From NCBI GenBank assembly GCA_009760855.2, contig WPIO01000015.1:4011001-4075000 (forward strand): a stretch of 64,000 nt of DNA, read 5' to 3'. Origin of the DNA: Cristatella mucedo (taxonomy: Eukaryota > Bryozoa > Phylactolaemata > Cristatellidae). The notes under the pieces are model-generated. The model was not told where the DNA came from and did not search any database. It saw only the letters and a program-made list of their open reading frames with translations. A program made the position numbers and the translations under genes. Shown piece after piece: positions 11,556-19,826 of this stretch. Positions within the stretch are counted from its first letter, which is position 1. Every line of letters begins with the position of its first letter.

Positions 11556-14500
11556 GGCGACCCTGCCTTGTGGTCGGCTGGCCAGTCAATGCCGGCCGGC
11601 GCAGGCCAGAGCTGGAAAGGTCGCCAGGCAAAGGCCCTGCGCAGCCGCGCGTAGCTCCAGCCAACGACCGACCCGCTGTAGCAGCAGCAGCTGCTGCAGC
11701 CGTCCCTCATGCCTCAGGGCGGCGTATGATGAGAACGTGCGCTGAGTTGCGCTGGTGTTGCCGCAGGTGGCGCCGGCGGTTCGAAAGGGCGCACACCCGC
11801 TCCGAGGCGGGTGGCTTCGGTTGCTCACCCACCGGCGTAGCGTGCAGCAGTGGCGGAGGCACGAGCCAAGCGGCCCAAGACCAAGGCATTAAGCTCCGGG
11901 GAGCTTGCCTGAACAACCGCCCACCACTCACTGCACAGGGACTCGCGAGACGTAGGGGGCAGGCAGCTGGGGGGGGGGACAGGGAAAGAAGTTTGACGGG
12001 GGGGGGGGGGGGGGGGGGCCACCTTACCGAGTATCTTGACGTAGGTCAGATTCGGATTAACGCACAGTGCCAGGTTGCTTGGCAGGGTCCACGGAGTGGT
12101 CGTCCAGGCCACCGCAGCCACGCCGGGCTCGTCGAGCAGCGGAAATGACACGAACACTGCGGAAATGACACGAACACTGCGGAAATGACACGAACACTGC
12201 GGAAATGACACGAACACTGCGGAAATGACACGAACACTGCGGAAATGACAGGAACACTGCGGAAATGACACACAGAACAAGCGCTCGGTCACTGCCGATC
12301 AGCACTAAACGGCAAGCTCCGGCAGACTCGGTGCGCCCCCCCCCCCCCCCCCCCCCCCCGAGGCACTGCACTGCCCTTCAAAAAAAAAACAGAAACCTTA
12401 CCGGCCAGCACGCACACTAGGGGGTGGGGTGCCGGCACCCAGAGGGTGGTTGGGAGGTGGAAGTTGGCCACAGCACGTGTCAAAGCCGCGAAGCAACTGC
12501 GATGCCATACCGGCAGGATCGTCGACTTCCTTGTAGTTCTGCCCGGCTTCGAAGTTTGAAAGCGGGGTGTGGCAGGCTGTCGAAAACGGCATGACCTGAA
12601 AACGTCGGAGGAGTGGCAACATCGATATGGCGCTCTGGCAGAGTGAACTCCTGTCAATGCACTGCCAGCAAGGCGACAGGCAGGCAAGAAACGCTTTGCC
12701 AGCCTTCGGCGGCAGCAGCCGTGCCTTCGCGCACAGGGACCTAAGGAGGATAAGGTCGAGATGGACTGCCGGCTGCAGCACAACAAACTACAGAGGGCGT
12801 GAGTCGAAACTAGCCAGCAAAAAACTTCTGCAAGCAACCAGCCATCACATCAGTCGCCAGACGTCACTTGGACTCACTGTGGACCGAGCTGAGTGTGCCC
12901 ACAAAATAAGAGTGGGTGAAAAACTGCTTTGCAAACCAAATTTTGCCTACCAAATGATTGCATTAAATTCTTCAAGAACCCAAACGCTCACAGCGATCAC
13001 TTCGGACCCGGAATAGAAACGCCGCCACGGGCTGGTGCATTCCCTAAATTAAGCTGGGCACAATGTGAGACTTGCGGGCCAAGCGGCCCGGATAAACATG
13101 CAAAGGTCTGTGCCCTACTGAACAGTGCCAGCTGCCCCGACGAGTCGGCTCAAGGCGATCTGGCCTTGCCGGTGCCAGAAGGTGTCTCCTTCGTGCTACA
13201 TTTACTTCTCGACAAAAGGCCACATGTAATCCACTGCGCACTGGATTCCAGCTGCAGCAGCGTGCTGCATGGCTCTCACTTTTGCATCTCTCGGCCTCAG
13301 GTGCGATGACTGCAGCAAGTCTCGATGGAACACACTCCACCACCACGTGGCCTCGCGGCCTTGAAACCTTGCCGAGCATTCTCACTGTAGCAGACAACCT
13401 TGCCCCTGTGCAGGCACTCGCTGTCAGAGGGGCAAGCAGCCGACAGCAGCTGGCTGGGTCTGTCGATGCTGGTCCCAAGTTATCGCTGGCCCTAGGACTC
13501 ACGGCATGACTTACAAAAATCCGAGTGACTTGGCAAAAGGCTGATACGGGCTTGCCTCGAAGCGCGCTCAACACATGAGGATGCCTCTACTGCCTACCAG
13601 CAGCTAATCTCTAGTCTGCCTACCGATAAGCCAGATACTTTTCAATATTGAAAGCTGGCGTGCCGGCTGCCACCGACGCAACAGAATGCCCCACCGTGAG
13701 CCACCTGCCTCGATAGATGCCACGCCATAGTGGCCCTCCTTTGACCTTGACCTTTGACCTCTGCTGCTGCAGACTTACCTCCTTCATGCACAGCATACCG
13801 AGCAGCCTGCAAAATTCAAGGTGCCCCTTCAGCCTGCACATAGCCTCACTTCTGTGCTGGTTTAGCCCAGTGGTAGAGGTGCTACACCCCCCCCCACCAA
13901 GGTTTGACTGAGGTCTACAGGCCATCCATCAACACCAAAGACCCCTCATGCAACCTCTTGCGCCCTCTGGGGGGGGGAGCCCTGGGCCAAAAGTGTTGGT
14001 CCCTAATATAGCTGCACAGCCCCCCATCCCGTGAAACCTCGTGTGCAGCATTCGTGTCGGTGACAAATGCAGTCCACTCGGTACAGACCTTGAACCCGCG
14101 ATAGACGAAACCTTTGTCGTAGAGCTGCTTGAAAACCCACCAGATGCTCTCCATAAACCAAGGGTACATCGTCTTATAGTCATTCTTGAAGTCGATCCAG
14201 CGACCCATTCGAGCGACGACACTCTAGGCAATTGGAAAAGCAGGCTTCGAGCATGTCTGACGTGCGTGTGCACTGCGCCGCTCGCTGACACGGCAAGGCG
14301 ACAGCGGTGGCAGCCCACGCCGCCGAACGGACACACCTCCCATTCGGAGGCATAGCGCATGACTATTTTTCGGCATTCATTGTTGTAGGCTTCAATGCCC
14401 ATTTTGGCAACGTCTTCTGGGCCTTTAATTCCGAGTTTGTTGTCGATTTCGTACTCCTAAAATGAGAGGAAACGGTCGGCATAAAAACCCGAGCCGCCAG

Positions 14501-17500
14501 TTCTCGGAGGACAGAAATACACACTCGCTTGGCCTCAACGTGCCCCAACATGCGCGGCAATGCAGCAATAGGACTAGACAATCTCAACGTGTTTGCTCTC
14601 AACACGCTTGCACACCTGCCGCTACACTTGAATTGACACGTACAAAAAAGATACTAAAATTAGTCAGCTATCAATCGATTGCTGCCTTCAGCCTCACAGG
14701 ACCACTGGAGGTCTATTTGCCAAGCGTAGGAAGCAGCGGCAGTAGCGACCCAGCCCACAGAAGCGGCAGCAGCAGAAGCTGCGCTCGCTTGCAGCAAGCC
14801 AGAGGGCGACAGAGAGGAAGGGCCATGCAGCCCAGAAAAGACGGCTTGCACGGCTGCAGTAGAGAGGTCCGAGAGGGGAAGCTCGGAGGAGAATAAGCTC
14901 TCGCTGCCACAAACAATCCTACAGCAGCGACGCCCGTAACAGCGACGCTGTGAGGCCGAACTAAAAAAAAAACGTGCTGTGCTTGCACCACGTGACACTC
15001 CGACGCCATCGAGATTTCCGCGCTCGACTGCAGTGCAATGGACAAAAAAAGCGGTGCGTCACTCTCGCCTCACCACGCCAGCCGCTCAATGCCTGCACTT
15101 ACCACGGGCAAACCGTGGCAGTCCCAGCCGAAGCGCCTCTCCACATAGTGGCCCGACTGGTGAGCCCACCTCGTGACCACGTCCTTGATTGTGCCGGCCA
15201 GCAGGTGGCCATAGTGCGGCAGGCCGGTGGCAAAAGGAGGGCCGTCGTAGAACGAGAAACTGCAACACCACATGCCGTCGACAAAGCTTCGAGCGCCACC
15301 CCAAAGGTGCGAAGACCGAACTTCACTGCCCACTCGAGATAGCCAAACGGGCAGTGCGTCCCTGAGCAGCAGGTGAGCAATAAGTGAGCAGCCGAGTGTT
15401 TGCAGCCTGAAGAGCTTGGGCAGAGAGTCAGCGCACATTCGCGAGTACAGGCATACCGTGGACGAACGAGTGCATGCATCGCATATTGGATGACCAGTGT
15501 GAGCAGGTCTGCTGGCTCCAGGGCTATAATCTCATAGATATAGGATGAGTTATTAATACATCGTATTTTCGATCAAGATGGTGCGGTGCCATGCCCCATT
15601 GGCTTACCAGAGGTCGTGAAAGTTCGCGCCAGGAAAGCTGCAACTTGCAAAAGCTACTGCACACTATAGCGCAAGATGCCATCTTGATCACGCGATCCGT
15701 AATGCACAGCAAGCGGTTGCGCTTGAGAGGCAGTTAGCCGTGTGACCTAGCAAGGCTGTTTGTAGTGGCCACACATGTGACTAGAGCACAGCAGGGACAA
15801 TGGCATTGCCCGGTTGATGGCTCCAAACGCGAGCAAAGGAGTGAACAGCTATCGCAGGCAGCGGATAGATAAGGAGTCACCACGCCGCTGTGAGCAAGAA
15901 TCTGGGCCGCCTTTGCTCAGCCAGCACTCACTCCATACACTCATGAGAATGTCATCGAGGAACTAATCTGTCGTAAACGTCGCAGCTGCCACGTTTCACC
16001 ACTGCTCGCCTCGTAATCATGCTGCTCATGCTGCCTATCAAGCAAGATATCGACTGCAAGATTATGTCACTTGCATTGAGATTCATCGATTGCCTTGCTC
16101 CGGCCATACCGATCTGAATTAGTTTCACATCCGGCCTCCTGTCCATCGCGTCATCCTCTCTTCTTCTGATTCGGATCGATCAGTAGCGCCCCTAATTCCA
16201 AATCCCTCGGAGACCGTTCCTTCTGCTGCCATGCTCCGACAGCCTGGCACTCACTGCCGAGTGGCATCGTGTCACCTCCTGAGAGGCAAGAGATTTAAAA
16301 AGGAAGCTATGCACGTGCCTCATCACACCTTCTGCTTCGTCCGAACGAACGATCCTTGGAGTTGATGCTTAAGTAATGCAGCAAAACTGTGCATGCCGTG
16401 ATTAAGGGCAAGAGCAATATGCGTTTGCACAGCACCCCAGCAAACGTGTTTTCTTTTCCGAGTGCTTCAAATGCTAACCTGAGCATGATCCGGTGCTAAT
16501 AGTACTAACCAGCAGCCCAACTAACCTGCAGCCCTTGATGTCTTCTGGTGCGCTCCTGCTTGCTGACTTAAGCATGCAGGATCGCACATGTCACACACCC
16601 TTGGTTATTGATTCCCTTCCAGTGAGTTGACAAGCAAGTGGCTAGATATTTAGCTAGCTTAGGATACTACTATACAGACGATATTATTAGTAGTACTAAT
16701 AATAGCAAAACCAGGGAAAAACTGCTTCAGAAGCATTACAGAAGTATCAAGGTTAAGCACTGGCTGTATAACATTAGAATATGTTCGTCGTTTCTTCTTT
16801 TTCGAAAACCGCACCGAGTGATGCTGACAGGCGAGCAGAGGACTGCCGAAGCCTAATTTGCTACCAGGCGCCGCCGGTCGCGCCTGAACCGGTCGATGCT
16901 TAGCCGAACGCGGAGGCAAGCACCTCGACCATTTCGATTCGCTAGCAAAAGCAGTGCCCTGCCTCCCTGCATAGCACCTGGCAAAACACCAAACGCCGAT
17001 GCACCAATGCAACTGTCAAGCCAAACGAGGCATCTGAGGGTTTATGCGCTCGTGCCGACCGAGGTCTGGCCAAAGTCATGGGCTCAAGCCCGTATCATAT
17101 GTGGAGCGCCTGGATAGAGATAAAGTTATATCAGGGCGCTATACAAATAAACTATATTTTTATTTATATATCGTGCCAGGAAGCCACTGAAGTTGTGTGC
17201 ACAGCAGCTCGAACTCACCATCTCTTTCTCCCTCTCTTTTACTCATGTATATGCATACCGTAATACGTGCGAATGCACATGCCCAATTTCTTCTAGAAAG
17301 GCATTCTGCATTCTCCCATCTCATCGCACAGCCAGTTAGCAGCAGTGACTATCCACAGTGGCTTCCTTGAAAGGCTGGCATACTACCAGCCTGCCCCCAG
17401 GCCTTCAAGGGGTCAATGGCAAGTAGCTAGTTCACGGTTGCTCCCCGAGCCATTCTCTGCCTCGTTCACACGAAGTCTCGACCTCTGCCTCGGCGACCGG

Positions 17501-17660
17501 CAGCGTGGCCGATGCTTCGTAGACTAGACATTCGTTTACCGACCGTCTTGTTTACCCTTGGAATGAACGAGAACGCTAGCAGGGTCAGTGAAATAAGAAA
17601 AAAAGTAAAGCCTCATAAAATGCACACAATGCATAAAACCCGTATTCATAGAGGTCACAG

Positions 17661-17706
<46 letters not shown>

Positions 17707-18610
17707 TTAGCTGAGAGTAGGCAGACTTGACTGTGAAGCTGAAGCTGATGTGGTCGTCTAGCGAAAGGTCACTTTGGAATACTGGATGGAATAGTGGAAT
17801 ACTGAATTTGGTCACACTTGGATTTCGTGAAGACACTAGAGGATATTATGGTGGCCGAGCCAATTTTGAAGGATAGATTTTCTAGATTCTGAGTCACACT
17901 AAGTTTGCCCATAAATTGTAAGGCGGTTTGCATCGTCAGTCAGGGTAAGAAATTTGCTGCCATCCATGAACTGAAGTGATCAAGGCATCATGCAGCAACG
18001 GAGTTGAGAAAGAATACGACCGGCAGGAAGGCTGGCAGGGCTGAGCATGCTTACAGACTATGTTCGAATGACACATTTACAAGCGAGAAAAGAGGTTCAA
18101 GTGCACAGGGAGGGTGCTCGGGCACACATGCGGTCAAATCAGCATCACTGGAAGACTATCGCTTGGGTTTTACTAAGCAGCCCCAAGGTGGCCAAGACTA
18201 CAGATCCATGGCTGATGACAACCATGACATCGGGTGCACTCCACTAAAATGCAAATGAAGGAATCCTAGCAGAACTCAGCTAGCCTCACCAGCCCCCCCC
18301 CCAAAAAAAACAGCATTCGGCCTTCGTGCACAGCACCAGCTGTGCCGTCGGTGAGATCTCGAGAGAGCCCAACGATCGGTGCCCGAACGATCGGTGCCCG
18401 AGCGATCGGCCGCAAAGCTGGTCACGAAGGCTGCAGCTAAAAATAAGATAAAGACCCGACCGGTAGCAATTCAAGCAACTACAAGTGCTACCGTTTTCGG
18501 CCTTTTGAAAGCTGTAGACTTGTCTCAAAGGCCTTTATGGATTTCCAGAACTCGAGAATGGCAAGCTCGGCTTGTGGGAAGTCAAGGCTGTCGGGCACTG
18601 GTTGCACCAT
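12..18610 (-). CDS. IARS1: Cytosolic isoleucyl-tRNA synthetase, partial gene (N-terminal exons; 3' part outside window)
   Basis: Class I aminoacyl-tRNA synthetase that charges tRNA-Ile with isoleucine in the cytosol; in animals it belongs to the multi-synthetase complex (family knowledge). Seen here: nine minus-strand exons at 18610-18492, 15259-15103, 14456-14337, 14223-14089, 12595-12511, 12156-12028, 7795-7708, 2317-2257 and 73-12. The first eight join in phase into about 298 codons. They read colinearly with the animal/fungal cytosolic enzyme: the [16 protein letters not shown] catalytic region, then [27 protein letters not shown]-like and [12 protein letters not shown] linker exon of roughly 8-14 codons between 2256 and 74 was not found. 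The KMSKS loop and anticodon-binding domain would lie left of position 1. No mitochondrial leader is visible. The full protein is usually about 1,200-1,270 residues, so about a quarter is present. Introns carry LINE and SINE insertions. The identification is firm; small errors at individual splice sites are possible. Confidence 0.93.
74..2256 (-). other. IARS intronic region with one unplaced short exon
   Basis: About 2.2 kb between exon 8 and the next recognised IARS exon. An exon of 3n+1 bases (phase 0 in, phase 1 out) is required here. The best donor-like sites in transcript sense are near 592 (gtgagt) and 1025 (gtaaga), but neither is preceded by a convincing family-like peptide with the right phase. 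Otherwise the sequence is mixed-composition intron with no repeats I recognise. Confidence 0.5.
2257..2317 (-). CDS. IARS1: IARS exon 8 (residues 278-298)
   Basis: A 61-base exon encoding [20 protein letters not shown] then D. The family reads RFpGayLkGkkYxPLFDYF. The acceptor is gattgctgcag|a (phase 2) and the donor is ctacttcatagac|gtgagt (phase 0). It was too short to stand out as a long open frame and was located by expected content and phase. An X-box-like repeat array begins 45 bases outside its acceptor. Confidence 0.85.
2363..2476. repeat. 25-bp tandem repeat, about 4.5 copies, each with an X-box-like palindrome
   Basis: Units start at 2363, 2388, 2413, 2438 and 2463 (the last partial). 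Each holds the core ttgctatggcaa; the third is a full gttgctatggcaac. This fits the RFX-family X-box pattern of two inverted half-sites (GTTGCY and RGCAAC) separated by two bases. It lies in an IARS intron 45 bases outside exon 8. The repeat is seen directly; regulatory function is inference. Confidence 0.8.
2477..4150. other. IARS intron, no recognisable element
   Basis: Mixed-composition intronic sequence between the X-box-like array and the first LINE copy. Open frames here (for example the minus-strand one at 3240-3809) have no family resemblance and no splice context. I see nothing else in it. Confidence 0.5.
4150..6385 (+). mobile_element. LINE-A copy, heavily decayed (reverse-transcriptase and C-terminal part)
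   Basis: Plus-strand remnant of the window's main non-LTR retrotransposon. It carries the stretch before the reverse transcriptase (ctggcttctttgtcaacaag near 4460). The GITG-like thumb region lies near 5355, and the C-terminal block near 5950 reads in sense as [20 protein letters not shown]. Many frameshifts and stops show it is old. It is split at about 5050-5335 by an antisense LINE-B fragment, so LINE-B inserted later. It lies inside the IARS intron, antisense to that gene. Confidence 0.8.
5055..5335 (-). mobile_element. LINE-B 3' fragment inserted in LINE-A
   Basis: Contains the segment reading ggagagttttgtatagcgca, which recurs near 37665 on the same strand. On the opposite strand it recurs near 44330 and 54230. 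The flanking LINE-A frame resumes after it at gatactatcgatcact (5308 on), which identifies this as a nested insertion. Confidence 0.7.
6386..6842. other. IARS intron, AT-rich, nothing recognised
   Basis: Short AT-rich stretch between a LINE-A remnant and a SINE. I see no coding or RNA feature in it. Confidence 0.5.
6843..6990 (-). mobile_element. SINE-1 (tRNA-derived), antisense copy
   Basis: In minus sense it begins with a tRNA-like head (tggtttggtctagcagttaa, the A-box region), continues to a B box in gtgggctcgagcccc, and ends with the tail cgcctgaatagagattaagt then tctcttggggcgctat and an AT-rich end. Seven or more copies in the window share this head and tail. RNA polymerase III transcription is inferred from the boxes. 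Confidence 0.85.
7103..7430. mobile_element. LINE-A 3' ends: antisense tail plus sense 3'-UTR remnant
   Basis: 7103-7215 is the antisense 3' terminus: a (TAA)n tract, then caccctcagagaactcaatc and the ggcgctttacatttgctgca end. 7275-7430 is a sense 3'-UTR remnant with the typical gtgctgac, ctaaccatgttatgcttg and cctagaaaagattaagtt blocks. Two overlapping or nested 3' fragments explain the switch of strand. Confidence 0.75.
7708..7795 (-). CDS. IARS1: IARS exon 7 (CP1 editing domain; residues 249-277)
   Basis: Encodes [20 protein letters not shown] then DQDEYTILE, matching the family's lilMEARLSALY...YEILERF stretch in the editing domain. The acceptor is cgttgcag|ac (phase 1) and the donor is gagag|gtaagg (phase 2). 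The 4.2-kb intron to exon 6 holds two SINEs and a (CA)n tract. Confidence 0.92.
7796..9100. other. IARS intron, nothing recognised
   Basis: Mixed-composition intron left of a SINE. Short open frames on both strands lack any family signature. No repeat or RNA gene was recognised. Confidence 0.45.
9115..9232 (+). mobile_element. SINE-1 copy, 5'-truncated
   Basis: Starts at the B-box part (gccgaggtcgtgggctcgag), passes through gcgcatggatagagattaag and ttctcttagggcactacaca, and ends in an AT-rich stretch. The A-box half is missing or diverged. Confidence 0.8.
9233..10864. other. IARS intron, nothing recognised
   Basis: Contains a 202-codon plus-strand open frame (9962-10570), antisense to IARS. 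Its translation is rich in Arg, Pro and Ser, with no recognisable domain and overlapping frames of similar length, so it is treated as chance. No repeats were recognised. Confidence 0.45.
10865..11045 (+). mobile_element. SINE-2, a second tRNA-derived family
   Basis: Head gatggcacaccaggtaaggc, a perfect B box ggttcgaatcc at 10926-10936, then a body with cctgcagtgggcaatccttt. The tail is tatacaagagaggctgttaa before an oligo-T end. A second nearly full copy lies at 59258-59440. The tail differs from that of SINE-1. Confidence 0.8.
11503..11552. repeat. (CA)n microsatellite
   Basis: About 25 uninterrupted CA units in an IARS intron. It generates overlapping Thr/His- and Val/Cys-repeat open frames that are not genes. 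Confidence 0.98.
11998..12018. repeat. Homopolymer G21 (C21 in the IARS transcript)
   Basis: A run of 21 G on the plus strand, ending 9 bases outside the IARS exon 6 donor. A second run of 10 G lies at 11969-11978. In the IARS pre-mRNA these read as C tracts just after the donor. Confidence 0.95.
12028..12156 (-). CDS. IARS1: IARS exon 6 (start of CP1 editing domain; residues 206-248)
   Basis: Reads [18 protein letters not shown], then [20 protein letters not shown] and YVKIL. The [10 protein letters not shown] element is the conserved threonine-rich motif of the CP1 editing pocket, which hydrolyses mischarged Val-tRNA (family knowledge). The exon is 129 bases and phase 1-1, so skipping it would keep the frame. 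Its acceptor, ttccgcag|tgttcg, lies at the inner end of a 20-bp tandem repeat that repeats the acceptor itself. Its donor (ctcg|gtaagg) is followed 9 bases later by a run of 21 C in the transcript. The exact acceptor used in the cell is therefore uncertain; position 12156 gives the family-like protein. Confidence 0.9.
12141..12270. repeat. 20-bp minisatellite repeating the IARS exon 6 splice acceptor
   Basis: Six and a half tandem copies of ggaaatgacacgaacactgc, with one single-base variant at 12251. In transcript sense each unit reads ttccgcag|tgttcgtgtc, so every copy carries a pyrimidine-rich stretch and AG like the true exon 6 acceptor. Candidate exon starts are 12156, 12176, 12196, 12216, 12236 and 12256. 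Only 12156 and 12216 keep the frame; the latter would add 20 residues. Confidence 0.95.
12335..12359. repeat. Homopolymer C25 (G25 in the IARS transcript)
   Basis: A run of about 25 C on the plus strand between exons 5 and 6. In pre-mRNA it is a G25 tract upstream of the acceptor array and is complementary to the C21 tract downstream of exon 6. Confidence 0.95.
12511..12595 (-). CDS. IARS1: IARS exon 5 (residues 178-205)
   Basis: Encodes [20 protein letters not shown] then YKEVDDPA. This is the strand that closes the first catalytic half before the CP1 editing insertion; the family has [16 protein letters not shown] here. The acceptor is gttttcag|gtc. The exon ends in phase 1 at gccg|gtatgg. 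The split Val codon is completed by exon 6 only if the innermost (12156) or the +60-nt acceptor is used. Confidence 0.93.
12596..14088. other. IARS intron 4, nothing recognised
   Basis: About 1.5 kb between exons 4 and 5. It has a local ctttgaccttgacctttgac short repeat near 13740 and a C run near 13887. No mobile element was recognised. Confidence 0.5.
14089..14223 (-). CDS. IARS1: IARS exon 4 (residues 133-177)
   Basis: A 45-codon, phase 0-0 exon: [20 protein letters not shown], then [18 protein letters not shown] and FVYRGFK. The GRWIDF and [11 protein letters not shown] stretches are near-invariant in cytosolic IleRS. The acceptor is gcctag|agt. The donor aag|gtctgt is a GT donor weaker than consensus. 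The neighbouring intron toward exon 3 is only 113 bases. Confidence 0.93.
14337..14456 (-). CDS. IARS1: IARS exon 3 (residues 93-132)
   Basis: A 40-codon, phase 0-0 exon reading [20 protein letters not shown] and then [20 protein letters not shown]. The family conserves an EYEIDKKLGI-like start and the YNxxCRxIVMRY segment, both part of the catalytic-domain periphery. The acceptor is ttag|gag and the donor is gag|gtgtgt. The exon lies 646 bases from exon 2. Confidence 0.93.
15103..15259 (-). CDS. IARS1: IARS exon 2 (HIGH-motif catalytic exon; residues 40-92)
   Basis: Carries the class I signature region: [16 protein letters not shown] (the HIGH-motif equivalent HYGH is at about residues 55-58), then [13 protein letters not shown] and [12 protein letters not shown]. 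These form the ATP-binding half of the Rossmann catalytic fold. The acceptor is tgttgcag|t and the donor is gtg|gtaagt, a strong site. It enters in phase 2 and leaves in phase 0. It is the single most diagnostic exon of the gene. Confidence 0.95.
15260..17054. other. IARS intron 1, left part
   Basis: Mostly unrecognised. A degraded LINE-A plus-strand stretch may lie around 15990-16390; it resembles the C-terminal block that includes ctggcactcactgccgag. I see no gene. Confidence 0.4.
17055..17165 (+). mobile_element. SINE-1 copy, 5'-truncated
   Basis: Begins in gaccgaggtctggccaaagt, has a diverged B box (gggctcaagccc), then gcgcctggatagagataaag and gggcgctatacaaataaact. It lies in IARS intron 1. 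Confidence 0.8.
17661..17995 (-). mobile_element. LINE-A antisense fragment with (TAA)n end
   Basis: A (TAA)14 tract at 17661-17703 is followed by antisense reverse-transcriptase-domain sequence, including gctgccatccatgaactgaa and gtttgcccataaattgtaag. These match the full copy near 60835-61080. It is heavily diverged. Confidence 0.75.
18367..18412. repeat. Short direct repeat cgatcggtgcccgaa
   Basis: Two adjacent 15-bp copies plus a partial third (gcgatcggccgc), about 80 bases downstream of IARS exon 1 in intron 1. Each contains the palindrome cgatcg. Confidence 0.8.
18492..18610 (-). CDS. IARS1: IARS exon 1 (start codon; residues 1-39)
   Basis: Encodes the N-terminus beginning [15 protein letters not shown], followed by [15 protein letters not shown]. 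This matches the conserved start of cytosolic IleRS, where a helix contains an ILEFW-type motif. The ATG lies two bases after a good acceptor (cttcttgcag then gaATG), so a 5'-untranslated exon probably lies further right. The exon ends in phase 2 at the donor cg|gtagca. Joining to the next exon completes an Arg codon and runs straight into the catalytic FYDGPPF segment. The reading frame is open upstream of the ATG, but nothing upstream resembles the family, so this Met is preferred. Confidence 0.9.
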
Positions 18611-18619
18611 TCCTGCAAG

Positions 18620-18945
18620 AAGCAAGTCGAACAGATGACCCTGCGGCCTGCCAAGCCCCCCACCCACCGGCATGCCTCCGGGCTGCTGGGCCCGTCGGAT
18701 GGATCCGGTCGCTGAACGACACCGACAAATGCAGATGCTAAGCCGGTGCATGCAATCACGAACTCCTACCAAAATAATGTAGCCGTGGGCCCACCCCACT
18801 CTCTACTATGCCGTGCAAGGCTGAAAATAGAATATGGTACCTTCAACACTGTACGACACTGACAACTCATCTGATCAGCTTTGCTGACACACGTCTACAG
18901 AAGCAGTGCATGAATCGGTGGACAAGGACACGTCACAAAAGCAAT
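18620..18945. other. IARS upstream region
   Basis: Immediately upstream of the IARS start. It should hold intron or 5'-UTR sequence, given the acceptor just before the ATG. No promoter element was recognised. Confidence 0.4.
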
Positions 18946-18949
18946 GCAA

Positions 18950-19180
18950 GATTCTGCCTAGTGAAGACATACTGTGAATAACATATGTGCTGCCACTAAC
19001 CACATTTGCATGCTGACCCTGTGCAGGTCACCCCTAACCATTCATGTTTATCAAGCATGATATTACTCACAATTCAATCGCGCTTCTCTTTGCAGCAGAT
19101 GCGAAGCGCCTAGAGAGAGACTGAGTTCTCTGAGGGCGCTTTATCAAGGGCATTATTAGTAGTATTATTATTATAAGCAC
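18950..19180 (+). mobile_element. LINE-A 3' end, severely 5'-truncated
   Basis: 3'-UTR blocks gtgctgccactaaccacatt, gcatgctgaccctgtgcagg and atgatattactcacaattca, then the terminal cgcctagagagagactgagt / tctctgagggcgctttatca hairpin and an ATT-rich end. It is the clearest isolated 3' terminus in the window. Confidence 0.85.
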
Positions 19181-19727
19181 TACTGACACAAAAGGAATAG
19201 CAGCGAGTTTCCAAGGAGGAAGCAAACTTAAGAATAACTTATTGTTAGGTTAAGGGTAAACCCTAGTCAGTCAAGAACAACGAATAAAAAAATCAAGTGC
19301 GATCATACCTACAGCTATGGCAGGCAAATCACTGGCAGTCCAGGTCCAAGCTCACTGGAATCAATGAAATCAAAGTTCAGGTCAATTTGCATGGCCATTT
19401 GATCATCACTGGCTAAGAGAACTGAGACAATAAAACTAGTATGATGCATAACTACTGGCTTTTAATCTCATAAATTTATTATCTACTTCCAACAGTAAAA
19501 CCACATTCAAAAAGGTTTTGTGCCTGAAAAACTTGAGAAACCAGTCAGCCACCTCATTTATACCTTCGTTAGTTATACACATTCACTTCTGAGCTTTTGA
19601 AGATGATCTGGAAATGGTTGGGCACTGAACAGAGTAGCTAATTAGAGAATAGAATGCAGATAAAAACTTTCTGCAACTCCATGAACCAACGAAGATTGAG
19701 AGTGGACGATAGGGTTCAGACATTTCT
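19181..19727. other. Intergenic, nothing recognised
   Basis: AT-richer unique-looking DNA between two repeat ends. I see no open frame of interest. Confidence 0.45.
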
Positions 19728-19826
19728 AGAGCCTTGAGGGCTCAAGCCCCGTTGCATATGTGAAGAGCCTGAATAGAGATTAAGTTCTCTTGGGGCGATA
19801 TACAAAATTAATGTTATTTATTTAGC
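19728..19826 (+). mobile_element. SINE-1 tail fragment
   Basis: B-box relic gagggctcaagccccgtt, then gcctgaatagagattaagtt and ctcttggggcgatatacaaa. The head is missing. Confidence 0.75.

Noticed and set aside
11213-12148. 311-codon plus-strand frame
   Set aside because: It runs across a (CA)n tract and antisense to the real IARS exon 6; its content is low-complexity Arg/Ala/Thr.
12141-12270. CRISPR-like array of short repeats
   Set aside because: The units are contiguous with no spacers, the DNA is animal, and the unit matches the adjoining splice acceptor.
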